A stretch of 64,000 bases of DNA from Phyllobacterium bourgognense (GTDB taxonomy: Bacteria; Pseudomonadota; Alphaproteobacteria; Rhizobiales; Rhizobiaceae), in assembly GCF_003337575.1 (NCBI RefSeq), contig NZ_QPJM01000019.1, positions 34,465 to 98,464 on the forward strand, read 5' to 3'. Of the stretch, positions 1-7,996 are shown piece by piece (position 1 is the first letter of the stretch; each line of letters starts with the position of its first letter). The notes under the pieces are model-generated. The model saw nothing but the letters and a program-made list of their open reading frames with translations, was not told where the DNA came from and did not search any database. The position numbers and the translations under genes were made by a program.

Positions 1-82
1 CGAAAATAACGTAGGCACCGACTGCGGCGTAGAGGCCAATACCACCGAGAATGCGGGCGTTGCGTGAGCGTCCTGCGATCAT
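1..82 (-). CDS. ABC sugar permease, N-terminal fragment (cut by window edge)
   Basis: Twenty-seven codons are visible, beginning MIAGRSRNARILGG and running into a hydrophobic stretch (IGLYAAVGAYVIF) typical of the first membrane helix of a MalG/UgpE-type permease. Its ATG overlaps the TGA of the upstream permease by four bases (ATGA), so the two are translationally coupled and presumably form the heterodimeric channel of one importer. The rest, and probably the ATPase gene, lie left of the window. The assignment rests on the short hydrophobic start and the operon position. Confidence 0.7.
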   Translation of the reverse strand, partial: MIAGRSRNARILGGIGLYAAVGAYVIF

Positions 83-1008
83 GACGCCCTCACAAGTGAC
101 TTGCGGATACGGATCAAAACGATGGCGTAGAGAATGAGAAGCGCCAGCAACAGGACCGCAACGGCGGAGGCATAGCCCTTGTCGAGCGTCTTGAATGCGC
201 TGACATAGATATAGGTGGCGACTGTGTTGGTCGCGCCGGCGGGACCGCCCTCGGTCATCACGTAGATCAGATCGGCAAAGGTTGCGATCCAGATCGTCCG
301 AAGCATCACGGTGATCGCGATGGTCGGCGCGAGGAATGGCAGTGTCACCTTGGTGAAACGTTGCCATGGATTGGCGCCGTCGATCGCAGCCGCCTCGTGC
401 AGTTCTCCAGGAATGGATTTCAGTGCAGCCAGCAGCGTGATCGCGAAAAACGGCACACCGAACCAGACATTGGCGATGATCGGCCCCCACATCGCGGTGG
501 CGGGATTGGAGAGAATGTTGGTTGGGGCGGACTGGATACCAAGCGCGTAGAGCCAGTGCGGCAAAGGTCCGACGATCGGGTTGAACAGCCATGCCCATGT
601 CAGCCCCGAAAGAAAGGACGGCACGGCCCAAGGCAGAAAGACGATTGCCTGCACGATTTTCTTGCCTGCGAAATCCCTGTCGAGCAGCAGAGCAAGTCCG
701 AGGCCAAGAAAGAATTGAAAAAACAGGCTGGCGACTGTCCACCACAGGGTATTCATCAGCGCCTGCCCGAGATTGGGATCGTGCAGCAAGGCCTGATATT
801 GCGCGAGTCCGACATATTCGGATTTGAAAGCCGAGAATTTGCGGAAGGAATAGCTGATGCCGAAGATCAGCGGCACCACCAGCACCAGCATGAGCAAAAC
901 CATGGCGGGGCTCAAATAGAGCCATGGTTCGAAAGCCGTGGCAAAGCCACGCTTGCCCGCCTTTTCCCTGTTGTGCGGCAGGCCCGCCGTCGTCGATTGC
1001 ATCACCAT
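79..1008 (-). CDS. ABC sugar-type transporter permease (MalF/UgpA type)
   Basis: This 309-residue inner-membrane protein has about six hydrophobic segments. It carries the EAA-type loop near residues 200-225 (ELHEAAAIDGANPWQRF), which docks onto the ABC ATPase. Length and layout match the MalF/UgpA family of carbohydrate uptake permeases. It follows the binding-protein gene in the same operon and overlaps the next permease by ATGA. The substrate cannot be told from the permease. An ATG two codons in (MQSTTAG) is an equally possible start, since neither has a strong ribosome-binding site. Confidence 0.9.
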   Translation of the reverse strand: MVMQSTTAGLPHNREKAGKRGFATAFEPWLYLSPAMVLLMLVLVVPLIFGISYSFRKFSAFKSEYVGLAQYQALLHDPNLGQALMNTLWWTVASLFFQFFLGLGLALLLDRDFAGKKIVQAIVFLPWAVPSFLSGLTWAWLFNPIVGPLPHWLYALGIQSAPTNILSNPATAMWGPIIANVWFGVPFFAITLLAALKSIPGELHEAAAIDGANPWQRFTKVTLPFLAPTIAITVMLRTIWIATFADLIYVMTEGGPAGATNTVATYIYVSAFKTLDKGYASAVAVLLLALLILYAIVLIRIRKSLVRAS

Positions 1009-1069
1009 GTTTGTCGGCCCCTCATTCGTCGGCTCCTCTTACGCTCGCCCGGCAAATAACAGTCATGCG

Positions 1070-1108
1070 CAAAAAGAAGATGCTCCGGCACGTGAGGACC
1101 GGAGCATC
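1070..1108 (-). terminator. Intercistronic hairpin after binding-protein gene
   Basis: A perfect 10-bp inverted repeat (GATGCTCCGG at 1079-1088, CCGGAGCATC at 1099-1108) is followed, in the minus-strand direction, by a T-rich run (TTCTTTTTG). It sits 14 bases after the binding-protein stop and before the permease gene. It can act as a partial terminator or a 3'-end stabiliser, giving more binding protein than permease. Confidence 0.75.
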
Positions 1109-1121
1109 ATTTCATTGCCTG

Positions 1122-2405
1122 TTATTTCTTGTTCTTGGCCATCCAGGCCTGCTGCTGTTCGGTGAGGAACGCAGCCCACTCGTCAGCGACGGCCTTCGGA
1201 GTCTTCTGGCCAAGCAGCACTTCCTGGAAATTCTTGACTGAAACGGAGTCGTAGAAATTACCGAGGTTCTCGAGATAGGTCGGAGGGGTGACGAACTCGA
1301 ATGTCTTCGGGTCATTCATTTCCTCGAACCAGCCCTTGAAGCTGTCAGCACCAAAATATGGATCCTTGTCGGCGCCATTGTGAATAGGGATGACACCGAC
1401 ATTCTTGGCGAATTCGAGATTGTCTTCCGGTGACAACAATGTGCCCATCAACTTGAAGGCATCGTCCTTGACCTTCGAATTGGCAAACATCGCCCAGCCG
1501 GCATAGCCCAGCGTCGGATAGGACTTGCCGTTCGGTCCGGTCGGCAGCGGCGCAACGCCAAAGTCTTCCGCTTTCATTTTCTCGGCGATACCGATCAGCG
1601 CATCCGGATCCTGATCGAGCATGGCGCAGGTCCCGGAATAGAAACCGGTCACGACCTCGTTGAAGCCCCAGCTGACGCTGTCCTTCGGCGCATAACCATT
1701 CTTGTAGATATCGGCCAGCATCTCGAGGCCCTTGACGGCGCCCGGCTCGTTCAAAGTCGCTGTGCCATCTGCATTGAAATAGCCGCCCTTGCCATTGGCG
1801 ATGTTCATGAACATCTGCACGCCATTGAAGCCGCCAGGACCGCCGCGCAGGCAATAGCCATACTTGCCCTGGATCGCCGAGATCTTCTTGTTGGCTTCCA
1901 TGAACTCGTCGAGAGTCTTCGGCGCTTCTTTCAGACCGGCTTCGGCGAAGAGCTTCTTGTTCCAGAACATGGCCCGGATATAGTAGCCATAAGGGATCAT
2001 GTATTGCTTGTTGTCGACCACTGAGCCGAACTGTTTTGCCCGGTCGCCGAGCGTGCCTGCATCCTTCCACTTGGCCATATAAGGCCCGAGGTCCTCGAGC
2101 TGGCCATTGGTTGCATAGAGACCCATCCAGCGCTCCGGCATCTCGACGATGTCTGGCGTGTCGCCTGCCTGCACCATGGTCAGGAATTTCTCGAAAGCCT
2201 GCCCCCACGGCAGCGAGACGAGCTCGACCTTGGTACCGGGATTGGCCTGTTCGAAACTGGCGATCTGCTTCTTGAGCAGTTCCGTGCGCGGCGGGCTGGT
2301 AATCACCTCCACCATCTTGATCGTCGTATCGGCGAAAGCTGCCGAAACGGTCATCGACAGGGCTGCAATAGCGCCCGCCAGAAATGTTCCCATTCGTTTT
2401 TGCAT
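1122..2405 (-). CDS. Extracellular sugar-binding protein of ABC transporter
   Basis: This periplasmic solute-binding protein of the MalE/UgpB class has 427 residues from the chosen start. It begins MQKRMGTFLAGAIAALSMTVSAAFA, a clear Sec signal peptide with an AxA cleavage site, and the mature part opens DTTIKMVEVITSPPRTE. The family core is visible in GTKVELVSLPWGQAF and DTPDIVEMPERW. I chose the ATG at 2405 because GGGAG lies seven bases upstream; a start twelve codons earlier lacks a site. It precedes the two permeases at 1-1008. The co-transcribed PLP enzyme upstream suggests an amino- or sulfur-containing ligand, but that is inference. Confidence 0.9.
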   Translation of the reverse strand: MQKRMGTFLAGAIAALSMTVSAAFADTTIKMVEVITSPPRTELLKKQIASFEQANPGTKVELVSLPWGQAFEKFLTMVQAGDTPDIVEMPERWMGLYATNGQLEDLGPYMAKWKDAGTLGDRAKQFGSVVDNKQYMIPYGYYIRAMFWNKKLFAEAGLKEAPKTLDEFMEANKKISAIQGKYGYCLRGGPGGFNGVQMFMNIANGKGGYFNADGTATLNEPGAVKGLEMLADIYKNGYAPKDSVSWGFNEVVTGFYSGTCAMLDQDPDALIGIAEKMKAEDFGVAPLPTGPNGKSYPTLGYAGWAMFANSKVKDDAFKLMGTLLSPEDNLEFAKNVGVIPIHNGADKDPYFGADSFKGWFEEMNDPKTFEFVTPPTYLENLGNFYDSVSVKNFQEVLLGQKTPKAVADEWAAFLTEQQQAWMAKNKK

Positions 2406-2427
2406 TATAAAGCTCCCATTTTTAAGT

Positions 2428-3615
2428 TCAGCGTTTGGCATTTGTCAGTGCGTTCACGAGGTCCGCCCAAAGCTCCTCTACACTTTCGAGTCCCACGTGA
2501 AGGCGGATCGTCCGGGGGCTGACACCGAAGCGCCCGATCGAATTTGCGTCCGGCGTCTGCTGCAGTGAGGCAAGCGCCGGAACGACGAGACTTTCGTGAC
2601 CACCCCAACTGACGCCGATGCGGAACAGTTTCAGCGCATCGACGAAGGTAGGCACATCAATGTCCTCCGTAACTTCGAAGGAAAACAGGCCCGAATAGCC
2701 GCTGAGCGTCGCCTTGCCCGGATGATTGGAATAGACCGGATGCATCACGCGCTCGACATCGCCATGCGCCTTGAGGCGTTCGGCTATGGTCAGTCCGCTT
2801 TTCATATGATGCGGCAACCGGAGGGTCAGCGTGCGCAGACCGCGCAGCAGAAGCCATGCCTCGAACGGCGATAGTTTGGCGCCGAGATAGGAATAGGTGC
2901 GGCCATTGATCCGCTCGATCATTTCGCGCGATCCGGCGACAACACCGGCAACAGTGTCACTGTGCCCACCGAGATATTTCGAAGCGGAATGCATCACCAG
3001 GTCGATGCCGTGGGCGATCGGCTGCTGGAACAGCGGCGTCGCCCAGGAATTGTCAATCGTGGTTACAATGCCGTGCTGCTTGGCAAGTTTCGCATAATGC
3101 GCGATGTCCTGCAGCTCGAACATCATCGAACTCGGGCTTTCGAGATAGAGCATCTTTGCGCCCGGCAATGCCGCAGCCACTGCATCGGGATCGGAGCCGT
3201 CCACGTAATCCACTTTGATACCAAGATGCGGCAATAGCCGTTCAAACAGGCGATAAGCATCGCCATAGCAATTGCGCACTGCAACGATGCGATCGCCCGC
3301 GCCGACAAAGGCCAGCACCATGGCGCTGATCGCACCCATGCCGCTCGAAAAGGCCCGAGCGGCTTCCGCCCCTTCAAGCGCAGCAATCTTGGCCTCGAAC
3401 TCCATGACCGTCGGATTATCGCCGCGTGAATACATCGGCTGGCGTTTGCGACCGGCGAATGCATCGGCCATCGCCGCATAATTATCAAAGGTGAAAAGCG
3501 ACGTCTGGTAGATCGGAGGAACGACGGAACCGCCTGGGAAAGGCTCGTCATGCGCAAGCAGCGTTGCAGCTTGCGCCATCAGGTCCTGGTCGTGAAAATA
3601 CGGGTTGTCGCTCAT
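2428..3615 (-). CDS. PLP-dependent cystathionine beta-lyase-type enzyme (trans-sulfuration family)
   Basis: This 395-residue protein belongs to the Cys/Met metabolism PLP family. The PLP lysine lies in SASKYLGGHSD, the cofactor-phosphate region in SSGMGAIS, and the PLP-ring aspartate region in TTIDNSWATP. The lack of a membrane or signal segment indicates a cytosolic enzyme. Family members perform beta- or gamma-eliminations on cystathionine, methionine and related amino acids; the exact reaction cannot be read from motifs. It overlaps the GntR regulator upstream (ATGA) and lies 22 bases before the binding-protein gene. The enzyme therefore probably acts on what the importer brings in. Confidence 0.85.
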   Translation of the reverse strand: MSDNPYFHDQDLMAQAATLLAHDEPFPGGSVVPPIYQTSLFTFDNYAAMADAFAGRKRQPMYSRGDNPTVMEFEAKIAALEGAEAARAFSSGMGAISAMVLAFVGAGDRIVAVRNCYGDAYRLFERLLPHLGIKVDYVDGSDPDAVAAALPGAKMLYLESPSSMMFELQDIAHYAKLAKQHGIVTTIDNSWATPLFQQPIAHGIDLVMHSASKYLGGHSDTVAGVVAGSREMIERINGRTYSYLGAKLSPFEAWLLLRGLRTLTLRLPHHMKSGLTIAERLKAHGDVERVMHPVYSNHPGKATLSGYSGLFSFEVTEDIDVPTFVDALKLFRIGVSWGGHESLVVPALASLQQTPDANSIGRFGVSPRTIRLHVGLESVEELWADLVNALTNAKR

Positions 3616-4400
3616 GCTTGGCTCTTCTTGTTCTGCTTTTTCAGGTATGCCGCCCCGCGCTTGAGGTCATCCTCGACGGTGGCAATCAGCTTCAATGCCT
3701 CGCCGCGTGCGGCAATCGGATCGCGCGCGGCGATCGCATTGAAAAGGGTCCGATGGTAGGGAAAGCTGGCGTGGCCAAAATCCCGTACCCCCAGCGGATG
3801 CTCCCAGAACCGGTGAAACATCTCGTACATGGCTGCAATGATCTGTTCGAACAGCGGATTGCCCGAGGTGCGGAACACAGCAAGATGAAAGTCCCAATCT
3901 TCATCGGCAGACATGCCATGACGTGCATGGAACGCCTCTTCCATGACGATCAGCTTCTGCTCGATCAGGGCAATATCGGCATCGGTGGCGCGCTCCGCAC
4001 AGAGAACGGCGGCTTCCGCCTCGAGACCGCGGCGAATTTCCAGTGTGTGCATCAGACTATTGAAATCATTGCCGGAGGGCAGCGTCAGCGGCATATGCAG
4101 CATATTGCGGGTGACGGCAGCTTTCAGATAGGTGCCGCTGCCCTGGCGTCTCTCGACAAGTCCGAGTTCCTGCCAGCGGGTCAGCGCCTCACGCACGGTC
4201 GTACGGCTGACTCTCAGGTGTTCTGCAAGCAAACGCTCGGTCGGTAAGCGGTCTCCCGGCTTTAAGCCCTCACCCGTCACGAAATCCACCAGCGCGTGCA
4301 ACACCGCGTCATCGCGGGATGCGGTATGAACTGGGGAAAGGATCGGACTGATCAACGAAGCATCGCCTGAATTGGTTGGACCATTGTGCCAATTCAGCAT
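3612..4400 (-). CDS. GntR-family transcriptional regulator, FadR/FCD subfamily
   Basis: The protein has up to 262 residues. An N-terminal winged helix-turn-helix (GLKPGDRLPTERLLAEHLRVSRTTVREALTRW) precedes an all-helical FCD effector domain with the usual histidine and aspartate residues (LEIRRGLEAEAA, DEDWDFHLAVF, HRTLFNAI). It heads the operon with the PLP lyase and importer and overlaps the lyase by ATGA, so it is likely the local metabolite-responsive regulator. The ATG at 4400 has no Shine-Dalgarno sequence and lies just upstream of a strong palindrome. A TTG at 4352, sixteen codons downstream, is a serious alternative start. Confidence 0.88.
   Translation of the reverse strand: MLNWHNGPTNSGDASLISPILSPVHTASRDDAVLHALVDFVTGEGLKPGDRLPTERLLAEHLRVSRTTVREALTRWQELGLVERRQGSGTYLKAAVTRNMLHMPLTLPSGNDFNSLMHTLEIRRGLEAEAAVLCAERATDADIALIEQKLIVMEEAFHARHGMSADEDWDFHLAVFRTSGNPLFEQIIAAMYEMFHRFWEHPLGVRDFGHASFPYHRTLFNAIAARDPIAARGEALKLIATVEDDLKRGAAYLKKQNKKSQA
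4369..4395. promoter_or_regulatory. Candidate GntR (FadR-type) operator
   Basis: Two nested palindromes are seen. The outer arms are GAATTGG (4369-4375) and CCAATTC (4389-4395). The inner TGGT-TGG-ACCA (4373-4383) matches the TGGTnnnACCA form known for FadR-subfamily sites. The site overlaps the first codons of the regulator gene if translation starts at 4400, or sits just upstream of it if the TTG at 4352 is used. Autoregulation is inferred from position. Confidence 0.55.
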
Positions 4401-4546
4401 GAATGGAAGGAGGAGTCAAATGCTCCCAGGAGTCTTTCCAAAATCACTCCGGTTGCAGGACCCTAGAGATCCGTCCGGCAATTTCTTCCCCGCATTGCGG
4501 GAATCCTTATCGCCGTAAAATGGTCTCGCGCCATTCGGCACCGACG

Positions 4547-4801
4547 TCATGTATGCCGCCTCTTATCAAGTTCGATTGCCTCGGCTCGTGTCAGCCCGAT
4601 ATCCTGAAGCAGGCGATCACTCAGCTTTGTCAGCGGGTCACCCGTCGGTTCGGCGTGTAGGCCAGAAGCAACAAACTTGCGAATGAGGCCAAGCAGACGC
4701 TCCAGAACGTCGGGCGACGTTCCAACATCCCCGACAGAAAAGCTCCGGCCCTGGCGGTTGCGATGGATTTCTAGTAGACCAGTCGTCTCTGAATATGCCA
4801 T
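4547..4801 (-). CDS. Small DUF1127-type protein
   Basis: This 84-residue protein has a C-terminal half (LSDRLLQDIGLTRAEAIELD) that matches the DUF1127 signature, a short helical basic domain widespread in rhizobia and Brucellaceae. Some DUF1127 proteins affect RNA turnover and phosphate or arginine metabolism. The start is well supported: AGGAGC lies about seven bases upstream of the ATG. It follows the TetR gene by 11 bases and is probably co-transcribed. The first fifteen codons contain a second copy of the TetR operator sequence. Confidence 0.75.
   Translation of the reverse strand: MAYSETTGLLEIHRNRQGRSFSVGDVGTSPDVLERLLGLIRKFVASGLHAEPTGDPLTKLSDRLLQDIGLTRAEAIELDKRRHT
4775..4788. promoter_or_regulatory. 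Second copy of TetR operator core (inside DUF1127 gene)
   Basis: TAGACCAGTCGTCT here is identical over 14 bases to the site in front of the TetR gene, 643 bases away. It lies within the coding start of the DUF1127 gene. It could be an auxiliary operator acting as a roadblock or looping partner. Two chance copies of a 14-mer in this distance are very unlikely. Confidence 0.5.
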
Positions 4802-4812
4802 AATATAAGCTC

Positions 4813-5406
4813 CTATGATTTTTGTGCCAGCAGGCCATCGAGTGTCATGGTGCTGAACCGTTGAAGGGGTTTGATGCTTCCCTCCGCCTTCATCCTGACC
4901 AGGGCGCCCTCATAGGCGTCGATCAAAAAGGCAGCGGTTTCATCCGGATCAAGATATTCCGGCAATTCTCCGGCATCACGCGCTTCGCGCAGCACGGCCC
5001 TGAAATCACCCTGCCAAGCGGTGAACGAGCGATGCAACTCGCGCTGGAGCACCTCGCTATGTGCCGCAATGGATTGGGATAGATTGCCCAAGAGGCAACC
5101 ACAGGTTGGATCGCCCGACCCGTATTCCTTTTCATAATATTCGAAATAGTCGCGCAGACGCCGCAGCGGCGATCTCGTCTTGTCTTCCAGCAGAAGTTGC
5201 GTCCGCACCTTCTGGTTGTTGTTACAATAGGAGGCGAGTACTGCAGAAGCGAACTCTTCCTTGCTTGTGAAGAAGTGATAGAACGATCCCTTCGGCACGC
5301 CCGCAGATTTGAGAATCGGGCCTATCCCCGCCCCTTCATAACCATGGGAGAGAAGGGCCTTCAGGCCCTCGTCGATCAAAACTGCTCGTGTGTCCGTTTT
5401 ACTCAT
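4813..5406 (-). CDS. TetR-family repressor (NemR/AcuR-like)
   Basis: This 197-residue protein has the TetR N-terminal DNA-binding domain (residues about 5-55, ending GVPKGSFYHFFTSKEEF). Its C-terminal ligand domain contains CGCLLGNLSQ, resembling the cysteine-bearing segment of NemR/AcuR-type repressors that sense reactive electrophiles or acrylate-like compounds. The ATG at 5406 fits the family's usual N-terminus; the 40 extra residues of the longest frame do not look like protein. A TAGAC-N5-GTCTA palindrome lies 11 bases upstream, so autoregulation is likely. No enzyme gene lies beside it, so its wider target is unknown. Confidence 0.88.
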   Translation of the reverse strand: MSKTDTRAVLIDEGLKALLSHGYEGAGIGPILKSAGVPKGSFYHFFTSKEEFASAVLASYCNNNQKVRTQLLLEDKTRSPLRRLRDYFEYYEKEYGSGDPTCGCLLGNLSQSIAAHSEVLQRELHRSFTAWQGDFRAVLREARDAGELPEYLDPDETAAFLIDAYEGALVRMKAEGSIKPLQRFSTMTLDGLLAQKS

Positions 5407-5417
5407 GTTATAAATAA

Positions 5418-5432
5418 TAGACCAGTCGTCTA
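5418..5432. promoter_or_regulatory. TetR operator upstream of the repressor gene
   Basis: The site is TAGAC-CAGTC-GTCTA, with perfect 5-bp arms. It lies directly before the TetR start in a stretch rich in A and T (ttataaataa), as expected for a repressor site over its own promoter. It resembles the TAGACC-type boxes known for NemR-like repressors. Confidence 0.65.
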
Positions 5433-5948
5433 GTAAATGCAAGCTGACTCTACCAGTATGGAAAAGCGGCGTTGCACTGGCTGGCGAACTACCTGGCGAC
5501 GTCTTCCGAAAGACCACTCCAAACAAAATCCCACAAACTTATCCAACACCTCCAAACCTCGCTTATTCTTCTCCCCGTCCTATCCACGGGGAGCTGCTTC
5601 CGGAGCCGTTCGAAGTGGGGAGAGGATCGGCGCCTCCGATGGCGGGTAACGGGCCCGCTGTCAGGGGAATTTCTGTCCAAGGGCTCCCCTGCCGGTACTA
5701 CGACTGGCGTGTGCTGGACGAGCACTTCGAAAGGGGCTTTCGGCAGCGGGTGAAGCAATTCATCCAACGCGGAAGGCCTCCCAAGCGGAACGGACGGGAT
5801 CAAAAGACGCCGGAGGGGCGGTCTTCGGATCGCATTTTTATTCTACAAAGACGCGCTTCGACGACCGCCCGTCTTCCAAGCATGCAAACAATAGCCAGAC
5901 GCGAAAGCGGGCGTGGCAAGCGGAAAGCACACCCGGTTCTTTGACAAT
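5433..5948. other. 516-bp gap without a convincing gene; one repeat-like hairpin
   Basis: Several short frames cross this stretch, but none has family resemblance, ribosome-binding site or consistent codon use. The only clear structure is an 8-bp hairpin, CTCCCCGT (5571-5578) with ACGGGGAG (5586-5593), followed by GC-rich sequence. It resembles the short palindromic intergenic elements common in rhizobial genomes. The promoters of neighbouring genes are not in this gap, apart from the TetR region at its left end. Confidence 0.5.
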
Positions 5949-7418
5949 TCAGAACGGCATCTCCACCCGAGGCCAGATTTCACGCGAAAGTTTGCGATAG
6001 TCGGTCTTTTTCGGATTGGAGGGATAGGGCGCACCCGCATCGATATAAATAATTTCCGCAGCCACAGGCTCGAAACCCGCGTGAAAATGATTCGTCGACT
6101 TGACGAGCAGAATGTCCTTCGACCCGGGATCGATGCCGAGATTGGAGAAAATGTCCGGCTCAAAGGTTTGCGTGCGGTTGGTGTTGAGGATGATCTCGAT
6201 ATCCGCGCCCTCGAGGCGAATGACCGCTGCAGGTCCAAGCGTAACCCGGCTCTTGCCGAAACTCTGCCAGCCTTCGTGCACGGCCTTGAGCACTTCGACA
6301 CGCGCATCGATTGGAGCTCCGCCATCCGGCCCGGCCTTGCCGCCAAAGCGCAACTGGATATGCGCTCCCTCGCCTGCTGCCAGGCAGAAGGTCACTGCGA
6401 TCGGATCCCAGATCGTCGCCACGGCGACGTTGCCAATACCGCGTTCGATGATCCTTCGCAGGACCAGTGTGCCATCTCCGGCAACCCCGCCCCCTGGATT
6501 ATCCCAAACGTCGGCGATGACGACCGGCTTATCCGGCTTCTGCGCAACGAGCGCAACGGCCTTGTTCAGGCCGGCTTCCGTGTCGAGCATGCCCATTGCC
6601 GTCGTTCCACGCATCGCGAACAGCTCCATACCCAATTTCTTCGCGAGCGCCGCACCCTTTGCCGGCTCATTATCGGTGATAACCATAAGCTGAGTGCCGA
6701 GCTCGGGGACATCTCCAGCCATGAAGCCATGAATGAGCGAGACAGACAGGATGCCATCGCGGCCCTGCAGGGCCTTCAGACGATCGACATAAGAACGCAT
6801 CGGCTCGTGGCTGGTCGGATAAACGCCGATCATACGGCAATCGAAGGTAGAAATGACCGGCTTGATCTCGCCGCGCAGCGCGCGCAGGGCAAGGTCGACT
6901 ACATGCTCGCCGCGTTCGTAGAAGTCCGTGTGCGGAAACTCGAGGAAGGCAGCAAGTATATTTGCATTGGCAACGCGCTTCTTCGTGAGGTGGCTGTGCG
7001 GATCGAGTTCAGATGCGATAAGCACATCCGGCCCGACGAGATTGCGAATTTGCTCGAGAAGATCGCCCTCGCAGTCATCATAGCCCTGCGCAACCATGGC
7101 ACCATGCAAGCCAAGGATGACCCCATCGACGGGCAGCGCAGCCTTGAGCTGGTCAAGGATTTCGTCACGCAGACCCTCATAGGCTTGCCGCTGCAACAAT
7201 CCTCCGGGCTCGGCCCAGGTCGCGGTTCCTTCGATCAGAGTGAACCCTTCCTCGCGCGCCTTGCGCCGTAAAACCACCATTGGCGCCGAGCACAAGGTGG
7301 GCGTCTCCGGATGTTCACCCGGACCCGCATAGAACGCCATTTCAAAGCTGGCACGGTCTGTTGGCACAGGGGAAAAAGTGTTGGTTTCCGTCGCGAGCGA
7401 CGCGGTAAAAATGCGCAT
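5949..7418 (-). CDS. M81-family protein (MlrC-like, microcystinase C family)
   Basis: This 489-residue protein has the MlrC domain order. The N-terminal DUF1485 region begins MRIFTASLATETNTFSPVPT and carries metal-ligand candidates in VILGLHGAMVAQGYDDCEGD and ASELDPHSHLT. The C-terminal MlrC domain includes VIADVWDNPGGGVAGDGT and LLVKSTNHFHAGFEP. MlrC itself is a zinc peptidase ending microcystin breakdown, but most homologues sit in small-molecule amide or amino-acid catabolic clusters. No signal peptide is seen, so it is cytoplasmic. It follows ridA by 10 bases in one operon; the true substrate is unknown. Confidence 0.88.
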   Translation of the reverse strand: MRIFTASLATETNTFSPVPTDRASFEMAFYAGPGEHPETPTLCSAPMVVLRRKAREEGFTLIEGTATWAEPGGLLQRQAYEGLRDEILDQLKAALPVDGVILGLHGAMVAQGYDDCEGDLLEQIRNLVGPDVLIASELDPHSHLTKKRVANANILAAFLEFPHTDFYERGEHVVDLALRALRGEIKPVISTFDCRMIGVYPTSHEPMRSYVDRLKALQGRDGILSVSLIHGFMAGDVPELGTQLMVITDNEPAKGAALAKKLGMELFAMRGTTAMGMLDTEAGLNKAVALVAQKPDKPVVIADVWDNPGGGVAGDGTLVLRRIIERGIGNVAVATIWDPIAVTFCLAAGEGAHIQLRFGGKAGPDGGAPIDARVEVLKAVHEGWQSFGKSRVTLGPAAVIRLEGADIEIILNTNRTQTFEPDIFSNLGIDPGSKDILLVKSTNHFHAGFEPVAAEIIYIDAGAPYPSNPKKTDYRKLSREIWPRVEMPF

Positions 7419-7428
7419 GAATGTGATC

Positions 7429-7794
7429 TCAGAGAGGCTTATAGGCGATGGCTTCTATTTCAATCTTGATATCGATCATCAGCCGGGATTCGATGGTGGT
7501 GCGAGCAGGCGGATTCGCGGGAAAGTATGTGGCGTAGGTCTTGTTGAATGCCCCGAATTCGCGGGCGTCTTCAAGAATGACGAAGGTCTTGATCACATCG
7601 GAAAGGTCTGCGCCCGCTAGTGCCAAAGCGGATTTGACGTTCTCCATCACCTGTCGCGTCTGGGCTTCAATACCGCCGACAATGACCGTGCCGTCAGCGC
7701 CCACCGGAACCTGCCCTGAAATATAGATGAAATCCCCAGCGCGCACCGCGGGCGACAACGGCACATGTGCATGGCCGAAATGTTGTTTGGTCAT
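7429..7794 (-). CDS. ridA: RidA/YjgF family enamine/imine deaminase
   Basis: This 121-residue RidA-family protein has a typical small trimer subunit length. Family features include AGDFIYISGQVPVGADGT, the mid-chain QTRQVMENVKSALALAG, and the C-terminal arginine segment PPARTTIESRLM, which binds the substrate carboxylate. RidA proteins hydrolyse reactive enamine or imine intermediates released by PLP enzymes. Here it leads the mlrC-like gene and faces a divergent pair including a PLP aldolase-type enzyme, so it likely clears an imine from that route. It may be a pathway-specific paralogue rather than the housekeeping RidA. Confidence 0.88.
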   Translation of the reverse strand: MTKQHFGHAHVPLSPAVRAGDFIYISGQVPVGADGTVIVGGIEAQTRQVMENVKSALALAGADLSDVIKTFVILEDAREFGAFNKTYATYFPANPPARTTIESRLMIDIKIEIEAIAYKPL

Positions 7795-7996
7795 GATCGT
7801 GATCCTATCCTGTGTCCAGACTGCTCATTGTAGCCAGACTCGAAATACCGCGAAGTCCCGGCCATACCATAGTGCCAATCCACGGTACAGCACCCGGCCG
7901 CAAACGAAAGGACGCGAGTAGTTGTCTTGGTGAAACTCGATATTGCTTTTTTCCACCTGCAGTCATTAATGAGCAAAAAATCAACTGGATGCGCGC

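Noticed and set aside
5489..5803. A 104-residue minus-strand frame in the gap after the TetR gene
   Set aside because: It spans a GC-rich hairpin and repeat-like sequence, has no ribosome-binding site, and its Arg/Pro/Ser-rich translation looks like antisense noise.
5913..7271. 452-residue plus-strand frame opposite the MlrC-like gene
   Set aside because: It mirrors the opposite strand of a well-supported gene. High-GC codon bias opens long antisense frames here.
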